Shown here: piece after piece, positions 1-7,183 of the stretch
Layout of the letters: each line of letters starts with the position of its first letter
Position numbering within the stretch: the stretch's first letter is position 1
Source: Nitrospirota bacterium
GTDB taxonomy: Bacteria; Nitrospirota; Thermodesulfovibrionia; Thermodesulfovibrionales; Magnetobacteriaceae
Assembly (NCBI GenBank): GCA_015233015.1
Contig: JADFYO010000004.1
Coordinates: forward strand, 1-64,000
Length of the DNA: 64,000 nucleotides
Direction of reading: 5' to 3'
The notes under the pieces: model-generated
Seen by the model: the letters and a program-made list of their open reading frames with translations, nothing else
The model's database searches: none
Told to the model about the DNA's origin: nothing
Position numbers and translations under genes: made by a program

Positions 1-18
1 TAGCGTCCCTTGTGCCAT
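1..18 (-). CDS. N-terminus of a gene running off the window, possibly a cold-shock protein
   Basis: Reading leftwards from an ATG at 16-18, the six visible codons give MAQGTL. A good ribosome site, GAGGTG, sits 8 bases upstream of the ATG. MAQGT(V/L) is a common opening of CspA-family cold-shock proteins, and the long A/T-rich leader between this ATG and the divergent asd gene would suit a csp gene. Six residues cannot prove family membership, so the product is a guess; the start site itself is better supported. Confidence 0.35.
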
Positions 19-223
19 AATATATTCACCTCGTTGGTGTTAGTTTTTTGTTCCACAAACTTATTCTAACATCCCGTTCCCACGGGTAACAACGAGGTTC
101 CCTTCTTTTTTTGATGGTGAATCAGGGCCATCCCGTCCCGCCGGTCGCGGCCTTTTTTTATCGGATGTGTTATAATATGCAAATGTGGTAAAATCCCAAG
201 CGTTTTGAAGGAGCGGTTACGAA

Positions 224-1246
224 ATGTTGAAGAGAAAAGATAAGTACGTTGTGGCAGTCGTCGGGGCTACCGGCGCTGTGGGCGGTGAGATGGTCTCAAT
301 CTTACAGGAGAGGAAATTCCCTGTGTCAGAGCTTAGGCTCTTCGCCTCCGATAGGTCGGAAGGTAAGAAAATAGAATTCAAAGACGACGAGATTAAAGTC
401 GAAGTCCTCAAAGAAGACGTGTTTAAAGGCATTGACATAGCCCTGTTTTCTGCCGGCGCCCAGAGGAGTAAGGACTTCGCACCCTTCGCCGCCAAAGACG
501 GCTGCGTAGTAATTGACAATTCAAGTGCGTGGCGCATGGACCCGTCAGTCCCCCTCGTCGTCCCGGAGGTTAACCCCGATGACTTGAAAAAACACACCGG
601 CATCATCGCCAACCCCAACTGCTCTACGATTCAAATGGTCGTGGCTCTAAAGCCTATTCACGATAAGGCTAAGATTAAGAGAATTGTTGTCTCTACATAT
701 CAGGCAGTATCGGGAACCGGCGCAAAGGCAATGGACGAACTGCTGGAGCAGACCAAGTCCCTGTTGAGCTTTCAGGATGTAAAGTGTAATGTCTATCCCT
801 ATCAGATTGCCTTTAACTGCCTCCCACAGATAGATGTGTTTTTAGAAAACGGCTATACTAAAGAAGAGATGAAGATGGTCAACGAAACCCGAAAGATTAT
901 GGGCGACAACTCTATTCAGCTAACGGCAACAACGGTGCGCGTGCCGGTATTTCGCGGACATTCAGAATGCGTCAACATTGAGACTGAAAAGAAACTGACT
1001 GCCAACGAGGCGCGGGCTATTCTGGCCGAAGCCCCCGGCATTATCATATTTGACGCCCCGGACAAGGGCGTCTATCCGCTTCCTATCGACTGCGCGGGCA
1101 AGGACGCGGTCTATGTTGGGCGCATACGTGAAGATGAGTCAATTCCATCGGGCCTCAACATGTGGATTGTCTCTGATAACCTCAGAAAGGGCGCAGCCCT
1201 GAACGCGGTACAGATAGCAGAGAAGCTGATTGAATTTGCCCAATAA
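224..1246 (+). CDS. asd: Aspartate-semialdehyde dehydrogenase
   Basis: This cytosolic enzyme reduces aspartyl phosphate to aspartate semialdehyde with NADPH, the branch point to lysine/diaminopimelate, threonine and methionine. The 340-residue length is typical. The N-terminus has the nucleotide-binding motif VGATGAVGGEM (about residues 9-19), and the catalytic cysteine lies in ANPNCST at Cys133. The C-terminal part carries the expected PVFRGHSE segment with the substrate-side histidine. The ATG is preceded by GAAGGAG about 10 bases upstream. A TATAAT box at 171-176 may be the -10 element, but no good -35 is visible. The stop lies just before gspE, so asd may share a transcript with the secretion genes. 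Confidence 0.97.
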   Translation: MLKRKDKYVVAVVGATGAVGGEMVSILQERKFPVSELRLFASDRSEGKKIEFKDDEIKVEVLKEDVFKGIDIALFSAGAQRSKDFAPFAAKDGCVVIDNSSAWRMDPSVPLVVPEVNPDDLKKHTGIIANPNCSTIQMVVALKPIHDKAKIKRIVVSTYQAVSGTGAKAMDELLEQTKSLLSFQDVKCNVYPYQIAFNCLPQIDVFLENGYTKEEMKMVNETRKIMGDNSIQLTATTVRVPVFRGHSECVNIETEKKLTANEARAILAEAPGIIIFDAPDKGVYPLPIDCAGKDAVYVGRIREDESIPSGLNMWIVSDNLRKGAALNAVQIAEKLIEFAQ

Positions 1247-1268
1247 CCAGATTGACAGCGGGTTTCAA

Positions 1269-2771
1269 ATGGCAGGGCCGGAGGACTTCCCCCGTGTCCC
1301 CATTGTCCTTGACGGCATATCCTCGCGCTTTATCGGCAGCAATCTAATAATCCCAAGTTATTTAGAAGATAACAGGCTCAAGGTCATCATGGCAAGGCCG
1401 TGGGACGCCGGCACCATAGACGCACTCTCCGTGGCAACCGGCTACGAAATAGAGGCCATGGGGGCGGACGAGGCCGAAGTCCGCGAATATATAGACAAGT
1501 TTTACAGCAGGGAATCAAATATCAACAAGATAATCGAGGACATGACCGATGTAAGTTTCGACACCATTAACGACTACGACGAAGACGTTGACCACCTCAA
1601 GGGACTTGCCTCCGAGGCCCCGATTATAAAACTCGTCAACCTTCTTATGTCAAGGGCAGTCCAGGCCAGGGCAAGCGATATTCATATCGAACCCTTCGAG
1701 AACGAGCTAAGGGTACGATACCGCATAGACGGCGTCCTGAAAGAGGTCGAGTCCACGCCGAGAAAACTCCAGCCCGCCATTATATCGAGAGTAAAGATAA
1801 TGGCCAAACTAAACATCGCCGAGAGGCGACTCCCTCAAGACGGCAGGATAAAATTAAAGATTGCCATGAAAGAGATAGATATGCGCGTCTCTACCGTGCC
1901 GACGCTCTACGGCGAAAGCATTGTGATGCGCATTCTCGATAAGGAATCCATCGTCATAGATCTAACGCAGCTGGGTTTCCCCGATAATATCTTAAGCGGT
2001 TTTAACAATCTGATAACCAAGCCCCACGGCATTGTCCTGGTCACAGGACCAACCGGAAGCGGCAAGACCACCACTCTCTACGGCGCGCTCGATAAGATAA
2101 ATTCGCCCGAAAAGAAAATAATCACGGTTGAAGACCCTATAGAATACCATCTGAACGGCATAAACCAGATACAGGTAAAGCAGCAAATCGGCCTTAATTT
2201 TGCCAACACCCTGCGCCACATCGTCAGGCAGGACCCCGACATAATAATGATAGGAGAGATAAGAGACGTCGAGACGGCGGAGATAGCCATTCAGTCTGCC
2301 CTGACCGGGCACCTTGTGTTTTCCACGCTGCACACAAACGACGCCCCATCGGCGGTAACGCGCCTTATCGATATGGGGGTGGAGGCGTTTCTGCTTACTT
2401 CCACGCTTCGCGGCGTGCTTGCGCAGCGCCTCGTGCGCATAGTGTGCGACAACTGCAAGGTCATAGACGAGGAGGCGGCCTCTCCCGATGAACTCGCGCT
2501 AATCGGCCTCAGCCCCGATGTCGTTTTGTATAAGGGCACGGGCTGCGAGCAGTGCGCCGGGACAGGGTTTTATAGCAGAAAGGGAATATTTGAGTTTCTT
2601 GTAGTGGATGACGTATTGAAAAAGGCCATCTTAAAAAGCACCGATTCGACCGAACTCAGACATATCGCAAAGAGGCAGGGGATGAAAACCCTGATTGAAA
2701 GCGGGGCGGAGAAGGTCAGAGCCGGCCAGACCACAATATCAGAGGTACTAAGAGTAACACAGGAGGTATAG
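1269..2771 (+). CDS. gspE: Type II secretion / type IV pilus assembly ATPase (GspE/PilB family)
   Basis: This is a cytoplasmic hexameric ATPase that powers assembly of a type II secretion pseudopilus or type IV pilus. An N-terminal T2SSE_N-like region (about residues 1-110) is followed by the ATPase core. Walker A GPTGSGKT is near residues 260-267, the Asp/His boxes follow, and Walker B lies in DPDIIMIGEIRD near 320-332. The zinc tetracysteine typical of GspE/PilB is seen as CDNC near 391 and CEQC near 425. The frame is open back to a TTG at 1230 inside asd; the ATG at 1269 was chosen because the protein then begins neatly at MAGPED. It leads a gspE-gspF-gspH-like run. GspE versus PilB cannot be settled, since no secretin or gspD is in view. 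Confidence 0.93.
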   Translation: MAGPEDFPRVPIVLDGISSRFIGSNLIIPSYLEDNRLKVIMARPWDAGTIDALSVATGYEIEAMGADEAEVREYIDKFYSRESNINKIIEDMTDVSFDTINDYDEDVDHLKGLASEAPIIKLVNLLMSRAVQARASDIHIEPFENELRVRYRIDGVLKEVESTPRKLQPAIISRVKIMAKLNIAERRLPQDGRIKLKIAMKEIDMRVSTVPTLYGESIVMRILDKESIVIDLTQLGFPDNILSGFNNLITKPHGIVLVTGPTGSGKTTTLYGALDKINSPEKKIITVEDPIEYHLNGINQIQVKQQIGLNFANTLRHIVRQDPDIIMIGEIRDVETAEIAIQSALTGHLVFSTLHTNDAPSAVTRLIDMGVEAFLLTSTLRGVLAQRLVRIVCDNCKVIDEEAASPDELALIGLSPDVVLYKGTGCEQCAGTGFYSRKGIFEFLVVDDVLKKAILKSTDSTELRHIAKRQGMKTLIESGAEKVRAGQTTISEVLRVTQEV

Positions 2772-2775
2772 CATT
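2761..2775 (+). promoter_or_regulatory. Shine-Dalgarno deciding the ATT start of gspF
   Basis: AGGAGG at 2761-2766 lies 6 bases before ATT at 2773-2775, ideal spacing. It overlaps the last codons and stop of gspE, so gspF is probably translated by coupling. AUU starts are known from infC, where they are under IF3 control; whether that applies here is untested. Confidence 0.7.
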
Positions 2776-3966
2776 CCCCTATTTTACTACAAGGCGGCAT
2801 CATGGGAAGGGGAGCAGCGCGGCGGCGTCATCAACGCCCCCGACGAGGAAACCGTCATAAGCACCCTCAAGGACTCACGCCTTATCCCGCTTTCTATAAC
2901 GCGCTCCGAACCAAAGGGCAGGATTGAGATATTCAGGACCACCGGCTCAAAGGAAGTCCTCACCTTTACGACCGAGCTTGCGGCATTGCTTGGGGCCGGG
3001 CTGCCCCTTGACAGAAGCCTTAGTATCTTAGTCGAGGTCTCAGACAACAACGCAATGCGTTCAATCATTCAATCGCTCTTAAAGACCATACGAGAGGGCA
3101 GCTCATTTTCGGAATCCCTCTCTAAACATCCAAAGGTATTCACGCGCCTCTACATTAACATGATAAAGGCGGCCGAGTCCGGCGGCGTTATCGAGGCCGT
3201 TATGGAGAAGCTAGCCGATTATCTGGAGACCTCGGGCGAGCTGAAAGAGCATATAATTTCGGCGATGATATACCCGGTGCTTTTGGGTGTAACCGGCTTT
3301 GCCTCCGTGCTGATATTACTGACCTATGTTATTCCTCAATTTGCAAAGATATTCGAGGAGATGGGAGAGACCCTCCCCCTGCCCACTCAGATATTGATGA
3401 CGATAAGCGGGTTTTTCAGCGATTACTGGTGGGCGGTTGTGGGTATAATCGCTATTGCCTTCGTCGCGTATAAAAAATACTCGGTTACGGACAATGGCCG
3501 GTATAATATAGACGCATTTAAGCTCAGGGTATTCAGGGGAATAGTCGTAACGGTGGAGACGGCAAGATTTTCAAGGACGCTGGGGACACTGATAAAGAGC
3601 GGGGTGCCGCTTCTGGAGGCCCTCAGAAACGTAAAAGACGTGATAAACAATCTGATCATAAGACGTGCCATCGAGGAAATCATAAAGGGGGCGAAGGAGG
3701 GGAAGGGACTTGCCGGACCGCTTGCGGCCGCTAACCTCTTTCCCCCGCTTGCGATTTCTATGATGAAAGTAGGCGAGGAAACCGGAGCGCTTGACGATAT
3801 GCTTCTGAAGGCGGCGGCAACATACGAAAAGACCCTCAGGACAATGGTGCGAAGGCTAATAAGCATCCTCGAGCCGGCGATGATACTGGTCATGGCCGTC
3901 GTTGTGGCCTTTATTGTAATCTCGATGCTAATGGCCATATTCAGCTTAAATGATATTCCGATGTAA
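2773..3966 (+). CDS. gspF: Type II secretion / pilus inner-membrane platform protein (GspF/PilC family), AUU start
   Basis: This inner-membrane protein couples the GspE ATPase to pseudopilus assembly. It has two T2SSF domains, each followed by hydrophobic segments (LLGVTGFASVLILLTYVIP and a C-terminal MILVMAVVVAFIVISMLMAI). The first Met codon, at 2986, would delete the conserved N-terminus (PLFYYKAASWEGEQRGG and onward), which is encoded in frame upstream. That stretch begins at an ATT codon at 2773, exactly 6 bases after a perfect AGGAGG (2761-2766), and an in-frame TAA at 2755 closes the frame just upstream. No ATG, GTG or TTG offers the full protein. From the ATT the product is 397 residues, the family's usual length. 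It starts one base after the gspE stop and overlaps the next gene by 17 bases. Confidence 0.9.
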   Translation: MPLFYYKAASWEGEQRGGVINAPDEETVISTLKDSRLIPLSITRSEPKGRIEIFRTTGSKEVLTFTTELAALLGAGLPLDRSLSILVEVSDNNAMRSIIQSLLKTIREGSSFSESLSKHPKVFTRLYINMIKAAESGGVIEAVMEKLADYLETSGELKEHIISAMIYPVLLGVTGFASVLILLTYVIPQFAKIFEEMGETLPLPTQILMTISGFFSDYWWAVVGIIAIAFVAYKKYSVTDNGRYNIDAFKLRVFRGIVVTVETARFSRTLGTLIKSGVPLLEALRNVKDVINNLIIRRAIEEIIKGAKEGKGLAGPLAAANLFPPLAISMMKVGEETGALDDMLLKAAATYEKTLRTMVRRLISILEPAMILVMAVVVAFIVISMLMAIFSLNDIPM

Positions 3967-4405
3967 TCAGGACAGTAATCAGCTAGGCTTTACGCTCATA
4001 GAGCTGACGGTAATGCTGCTTATTATGGCCATTGTGCTGTCGATAGCGGCCGTAAAGCTGACATCGAGAATGCCTGAGACGGTACTGAAATCGGCGGCAA
4101 GGACTATGCTGGCAGATTTGAGATACGCCGCTGTTATTGCCTCCACAAAGGGGAAGGATATAAAACTCACAGTTGACCTCAATGCCCTGACATATACATT
4201 TAATGACAAGACAAGGAGTTTCCCCGAAAACACAAAAATAGTAATCACCGACCCCGAAGATGGGCAGGTAAGAAAGGGCCGCTGGCACGTAGTGTTTTAT
4301 GCCGGAGGAGGCTCAACCGGCGGCGAGATTGATTTGTCCGTCAGAGAAAAAACCTATAAGGTAACTATCGACCCGGTGGCCGGGGCGGTGATGACGAATC
4401 ACTAA
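3950..4405 (+). CDS. GspH-like minor pseudopilin (prepilin)
   Basis: This is a small prepilin-type protein of 151 residues. The class III/type IV prepilin signature is near the N-terminus: a short polar leader, then G^FTLIEL (cleavage after Gly14, Glu at mature position +5) and a hydrophobic helix of about 20 residues. The C-terminal domain (about 35-150) is beta-rich and ends SVREKTYKVTIDPVAGAV, like GspH/FimT pseudopilins. The ATG overlaps the end of gspF by 17 bases, making a tight gspE-F-H-like operon. No further gsp genes follow: the sequence passes directly into a gene-poor, repeat-bearing stretch, so the operon may be truncated or the system split. Confidence 0.85.
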   Translation: MIFRCNQDSNQLGFTLIELTVMLLIMAIVLSIAAVKLTSRMPETVLKSAARTMLADLRYAAVIASTKGKDIKLTVDLNALTYTFNDKTRSFPENTKIVITDPEDGQVRKGRWHVVFYAGGGSTGGEIDLSVREKTYKVTIDPVAGAVMTNH

Positions 4406-4491
4406 TGCCGAAATACACTCAAGGAGATAAAAGGATTTCCAATACTCATCTTCCTCTGAAAAGCCGCATCACATTCTGCGGGCTGCCATCG

Positions 4492-4586
4492 TTTTGTATA
4501 GTTTTGGCCTTGCCTGCCCTTAGTAAATACGCGGGTTTTCAGGCAGTCATAAGAGGGAAACTATACAAAATGGTACATTTTGTATA
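4492..4586. repeat. Inverted TTTTGTATA motifs including a perfect 11-bp palindrome
   Basis: The motif TTTTGTATAGTTT occurs at 4492-4504, and its inverse AAACTATACAAAA at 4558-4570. The inverse copy also forms the left arm of a perfect palindrome: TATACAAAATG (4562-4572), a 3-base spacer, then CATTTTGTATA (4576-4586). Three copies of one half-site in under 100 bases look like an operator or a transposon end. It starts the gene-poor interval 4406-5065. No gene in that interval is supported. Confidence 0.7.
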
Positions 4587-4677
4587 ATCTTCATCGTTAA
4601 AATAGTTGGAGTATCTGTTGCTACGGTGACTCGGCTCTTCTACCAAAAGGTGTTTTACAATAGGTTATACTAAAGAC

Positions 4678-4835
4678 ATGAGACCCGTCTCTCATATCCT
4701 TAACTTAGCTGCAATTTACCATATGTCGCCATACGGTAAATACCACACCAGCCAATCTTAGCAGCGGATGTTCGCTGGACATTTCAATACCCAACCAGCT
4801 AAAAATAGCTATACCTTATAGTGGACGGTCACTAT
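4678..4835. other. Run of five short hairpins; possible structured RNA or mobile-element end
   Basis: Five inverted repeats follow one another. They are ATGAGA/TCTCAT (4678-4695); ATTTACCATATG/CATACGGTAAAT with a TCGC loop (4714-4741, 11 of 12 paired); CAGCG/CGCTG (4762-4777); AGCTA/TAGCT with an AAAA loop (4797-4810); and ATAGTG/CACTAT (4818-4835). No open frame covers them. The density suggests a structured transcript or single-strand-folding transposon end (IS200/IS605-like ends and their omega RNAs are multi-hairpin), but no transposase is present, so the class is unresolved. The rest of the interval to 5065 shows nothing recognisable. Confidence 0.45.
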
Positions 4836-5065
4836 GTTATTTCTAACACCCCGGCTTGTGGTTATCTCCGCTGTTCATGGAGTTTTTAGGGTTGGAGAAA
4901 AATATTTGCATATATACCTCTACCTTTATTCTACCTTATTCATTGAATGACTTGTCAATACCACGTTCTCTAATTTAAGTCCAAATGGTTAACATTAGAC
5001 AATTAGGATTCTTCTGTCTAGTTTTCAGAAAATGATCGCCGTATTCCAGCATTCGACCGCTGAGG

Positions 5066-5380
5066 TTATCTTGTCCTGTGTTCCTGCGCTTTTACAAATG
5101 CCCGTAGCACGGCGTTAATGCGGGTTTGATAGCCTCTGCCGTCATGTTTGAACCATTTCAGGACATCAGGGTCTAAGCGCAACGTTACCATTGACTTGGT
5201 TTGAGGCATGACAATTTGAGCCTTATCAAACCAGTTGGCATCGGGAATAAACGTGTCGGGGTCACTGGCAACGGCTTGTTCGATTTCCGTGTCTGTCATT
5301 GCCGCAACTCGTGCCCAATCTGTCTTGTCATTCGTCGGCTGCGCTTGCTTTAATGCGCGCGTAATACGCTTCCTGTTCAT
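5066..5380 (-). CDS. brnA: BrnA-family antitoxin
   Basis: This is a 104-residue antitoxin that would bind the ribonuclease toxin BrnT and repress the operon through its C-terminal DNA-binding part. It begins MNRKRITRAL and contains DWARVAAMTDTEIEQAV. The C-terminal ribbon-helix-helix region has the family pattern TLRLDPDVLKWFKHDGRGYQ followed by TRINAVLRAFVKA, matching BrnA (COG3514). The frame is open to a GTG at 5401, but the ATG at 5380 is preceded by AGGCAGGAAC and preserves the family start. It lies downstream of the brnT remnant and overlaps its end. The antitoxin frame is intact although the toxin is broken. No other gene follows closely. Confidence 0.85.
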   Translation of the reverse strand: MNRKRITRALKQAQPTNDKTDWARVAAMTDTEIEQAVASDPDTFIPDANWFDKAQIVMPQTKSMVTLRLDPDVLKWFKHDGRGYQTRINAVLRAFVKAQEHRTR

Positions 5381-5640
5381 GGGTTCCTGCCTTTCTTGCA
5401 CTTATTATACGGCGGGTTTCCCCGCGCTGTGTGTAAATAACAAAAATCAAAACGCCGTTGACCTCGCCATACGCACCTATGCGCCGTTCGCCATAATCGC
5501 GGCGGGTGTTCGGCATAATCGCGGCGGGTGTCCGGCATCTCCATCGTCTGTCCGTCAAAAATGAACCTTGCCGCTTCGAAGTCGATTCCATGCTTCGCAA
5601 GGTTTACGGCGCGTTTCTGTTCATCCCATTCATATGACAT
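5328..5640 (-). pseudogene. brnT: BrnT-family toxin, frameshifted by a 22-bp tandem duplication
   Basis: BrnT toxins are small RelE-like ribonucleases. The N-terminal part is read from an ATG at 5640 (MSYEWDEQKRAVNLAKHGID, then FEAARFIFDG), the typical opening. After DTRRDY that frame runs into non-family sequence, while the rest of the toxin (GERRIGAYGEVNGVLIFVIY, then TQRGETRRIISARKA) continues in another frame ending at 5328. The switch coincides with a 22-bp tandem duplication (22 = 7x3+1). Removing one unit joins the two halves into a normal BrnT of about 97 residues. The gene therefore appears inactivated recently, or reversibly by repeat slippage, while brnA remains intact. Confidence 0.85.
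5492..5535. repeat. 22-bp tandem duplication inside brnT
   Basis: Two adjacent 22-base units, 5492-5513 and 5514-5535, differ at a single base (T5510 versus C5532). Each unit starts CATAATCGCGGCGGGTGT. Loss of one unit would restore the toxin frame. Confidence 0.92.
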
Positions 5641-5693
5641 AATTATATTTACATAATGTAGTTACTATTGTCAATACTTTTTTGCACCACCTT

Positions 5694-5879
5694 TCACGCG
5701 TGAAGATATTGCTGTTCTCTTATTTCCTGCGACGTAAAGCCTTTCCGTCCCCCAGCCTTTGACCTTTCAAGGGCGACTGCATAATCTGCAGCGTCAAAGA
5801 AAAAATCATTAAACCTTTAATCGAACTTTATCCCGATAAGCGCTTCCAGTGGTTCGACAGTCATATCTTTAAGCAACAT
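5694..5879 (-). pseudogene. Small antitoxin-like gene interrupted by an in-frame stop
   Basis: A strong ribosome site (GGAGGTGAG) precedes an ATG at 5879. Translation gives MLLKDMTVEPLEALIGIKFD and then TAA (5817-5819). The same frame continues open for 40 more codons with protein-like content (FFFDAADYAVALERSKAGGR, then KGFTSQEIREQQYL) to a TGA at 5694-5696. MLLKDMTVEELEALI-type openings occur in small antitoxins, and the tail resembles the C-terminus of Phd/RelB-type antitoxins. I read it as a 61-codon gene killed by one nonsense mutation. No partner toxin lies upstream, although the broken brnT is just downstream. The family assignment is tentative; the interrupted frame is seen directly. 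Confidence 0.55.
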
Positions 5880-6039
5880 ACTCACCTCCGCCAACTCACT
5901 TGTAATCCCGCTGTAACCTTAATGTACCAGATAGCGGGATATGGCGTCAATTTTGTGTAGGGGGCTTAGGCTTTATCTCCCCAGAGAAGCCTGTCGCCGG
6001 GCTGAAGTTTTAACAGTGCCTGTAGCCGCTTACTTTTTA

Positions 6040-6918
6040 TTAATACACCACCTTATCATCTTTCCACTCCCCGGCGTAATTAGCGCCATCAGGACAGGTC
6101 ATCGTCCCCTGCCCTTCCCTTTTCCCATCTTTCCACTCCCCGGCGTAATTAGCGCCATCAGGCCAGGTCATCGTCCCGTGTCCTTCCATTTTCCCTTCCT
6201 GCCATTGCCCTACGTAATTAGCGCCATCGGGACAAGCCATCGTCCCGTGCCCTTCCCTTTTCCCATCTTTCCACTCCCCGACATAATTAGTTCCATTAGG
6301 CCAAACCATCGTCCCCTGACCTTCCCTTTTCCCATTCTGCCACTCCCCAATGTAAATAGTTTCATCAGGGTAAGTCCAATTCCCTTGCCCTTCTCTTTTA
6401 TCATCTTTCCATTCCCCGACGTACTTAGCCCCATTAGGCCAGGTCATCGTCCCTTGCCCTTCCCTTTTCCCATCTTTCCACTCCCCGGCGTAAGTAGTTC
6501 CATCAGGGTAAGTCCAATTCCCCTGCCCTCCCCTTTTATCACCTTTCCACTCCCCGGCGTAATTAGCTCCATTAGGCCAGGTCATCGTCCCTTGCCCTTC
6601 CCTTTTCCCATCTTTCCATTCCCCGATGTACTTAGTTCCATCAGGGTAAGTCCAGTTCCCTTGCCCTTCCATTTTATCATCCTTCCAGTCCCCGACATAC
6701 TTCGCTCCATTGGACCAGGTCATCGTCCCTTGCCCTTCCCTTTTATCATCCTTCCATTCCCCGACGTACTTAGTTCCATCAGGCCAAGTCCAGGTTCCTT
6801 GCCCTTCCCTCTTGCCATTGTCCAACTCCCCGACGTACTTAGTTCCATCAGGGTAAGTCCAGGTTCCTTTCGCTTCCATTTTTATCACCTTCCCATTCCC
6901 CGGCGTTCTTAGCTCCAT
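6040..6918 (-). CDS. MORN-repeat protein (11 full repeats plus a partial)
   Basis: MORN repeats form elongated beta-hairpin solenoids, often linked to membranes. The 292-residue frame is almost entirely a 23-residue repeat of the type YVGEWKDGKREGQGTMTWPD followed by GAN/GTK. I count 11 full units and a final AGEWKDDKVVY. Units often alternate between GNWTYPDGT and GTMTWPNGA forms, suggesting duplication of two-unit blocks. The ATG at 6918 is unlikely to be the original start: the first residues (MELRTPGNGKVIK) are a repeat read in the wrong frame, and the true 5' end lies upstream with two lesions (see 6880-6982). An internal Met at 6879 re-enters the true repeat frame. Whether the shortened protein is made is unknown. 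Confidence 0.75.
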   Translation of the reverse strand: MELRTPGNGKVIKMEAKGTWTYPDGTKYVGELDNGKREGQGTWTWPDGTKYVGEWKDDKREGQGTMTWSNGAKYVGDWKDDKMEGQGNWTYPDGTKYIGEWKDGKREGQGTMTWPNGANYAGEWKGDKRGGQGNWTYPDGTTYAGEWKDGKREGQGTMTWPNGAKYVGEWKDDKREGQGNWTYPDETIYIGEWQNGKREGQGTMVWPNGTNYVGEWKDGKREGHGTMACPDGANYVGQWQEGKMEGHGTMTWPDGANYAGEWKDGKREGQGTMTCPDGANYAGEWKDDKVVY

Positions 6919-6982
6919 CGGGTTAAGTGCGATTTATTTGTTCGGCGTAAACCGGCAAACACAACGTGACGCTGCCGCCCAC
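6880..6982 (-). pseudogene. Decayed 5' end of the MORN-repeat gene (nonsense plus frameshift)
   Basis: Upstream of the MORN frame, another frame reads VTLCLPVYAEQINRT, stop, PDGAKNAGEWEGDK. The first part resembles the end of a signal peptide (cleavage after VYA) and the second is a clear MORN unit. The stop is TAA at 6923-6925 where a Tyr codon is expected. An A5 run (6879-6883) must lose one A to join GEWEGDK to MEAKGTWTYPDG. The intact ancestor therefore probably had a signal peptide and one more repeat. A possible GTG start lies at 6982. Confidence 0.6.
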
Positions 6983-7049
6983 ATAGTCCCCTACGCATTT
7001 TTACCTTTTCTTATCACCTTGTCCGCTTCAGAAGTTGAGCACGGATACG

Positions 7050-7079
7050 AAGGGCTTAACATACAGCCCTTTTATTTTG
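7050..7079 (+). terminator. Terminator-like hairpin oriented to the plus strand
   Basis: A 7-bp perfect stem AAGGGCT (7050-7056)/AGCCCTT (7065-7071) is followed by TTATTTT. Its T-tract is on the plus strand, yet the flanking genes (glycosyltransferase operon and MORN gene) are on the minus strand, so its client is unclear. Confidence 0.45.
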
Positions 7080-7183
7080 TAGCATAATCAGCCCGGAAAT
7101 CGCAATAGAGAATCAGCAGTGTAAACCATCAAAAAAGAGGCCAAATTAACACATACGCTGCCTTATAATTAATCTCAGGCAAG

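Noticed and set aside
4405..4587. 60-codon open frame after the pseudopilin gene
   Set aside because: The stretch carries the TTTTGTATA palindrome, has no ribosome site and no recognisable protein pattern.
4700..4990. Omega RNA / TnpB right-end reading of the hairpin cluster
   Set aside because: No TnpB homology could be recognised in any frame; only folding similarity remains, so I left the class open.
5941..6912. 323-codon proline-rich gene on the plus strand
   Set aside because: It is exactly antisense to the MORN repeats; the open frame follows from the repeat's codon pattern.
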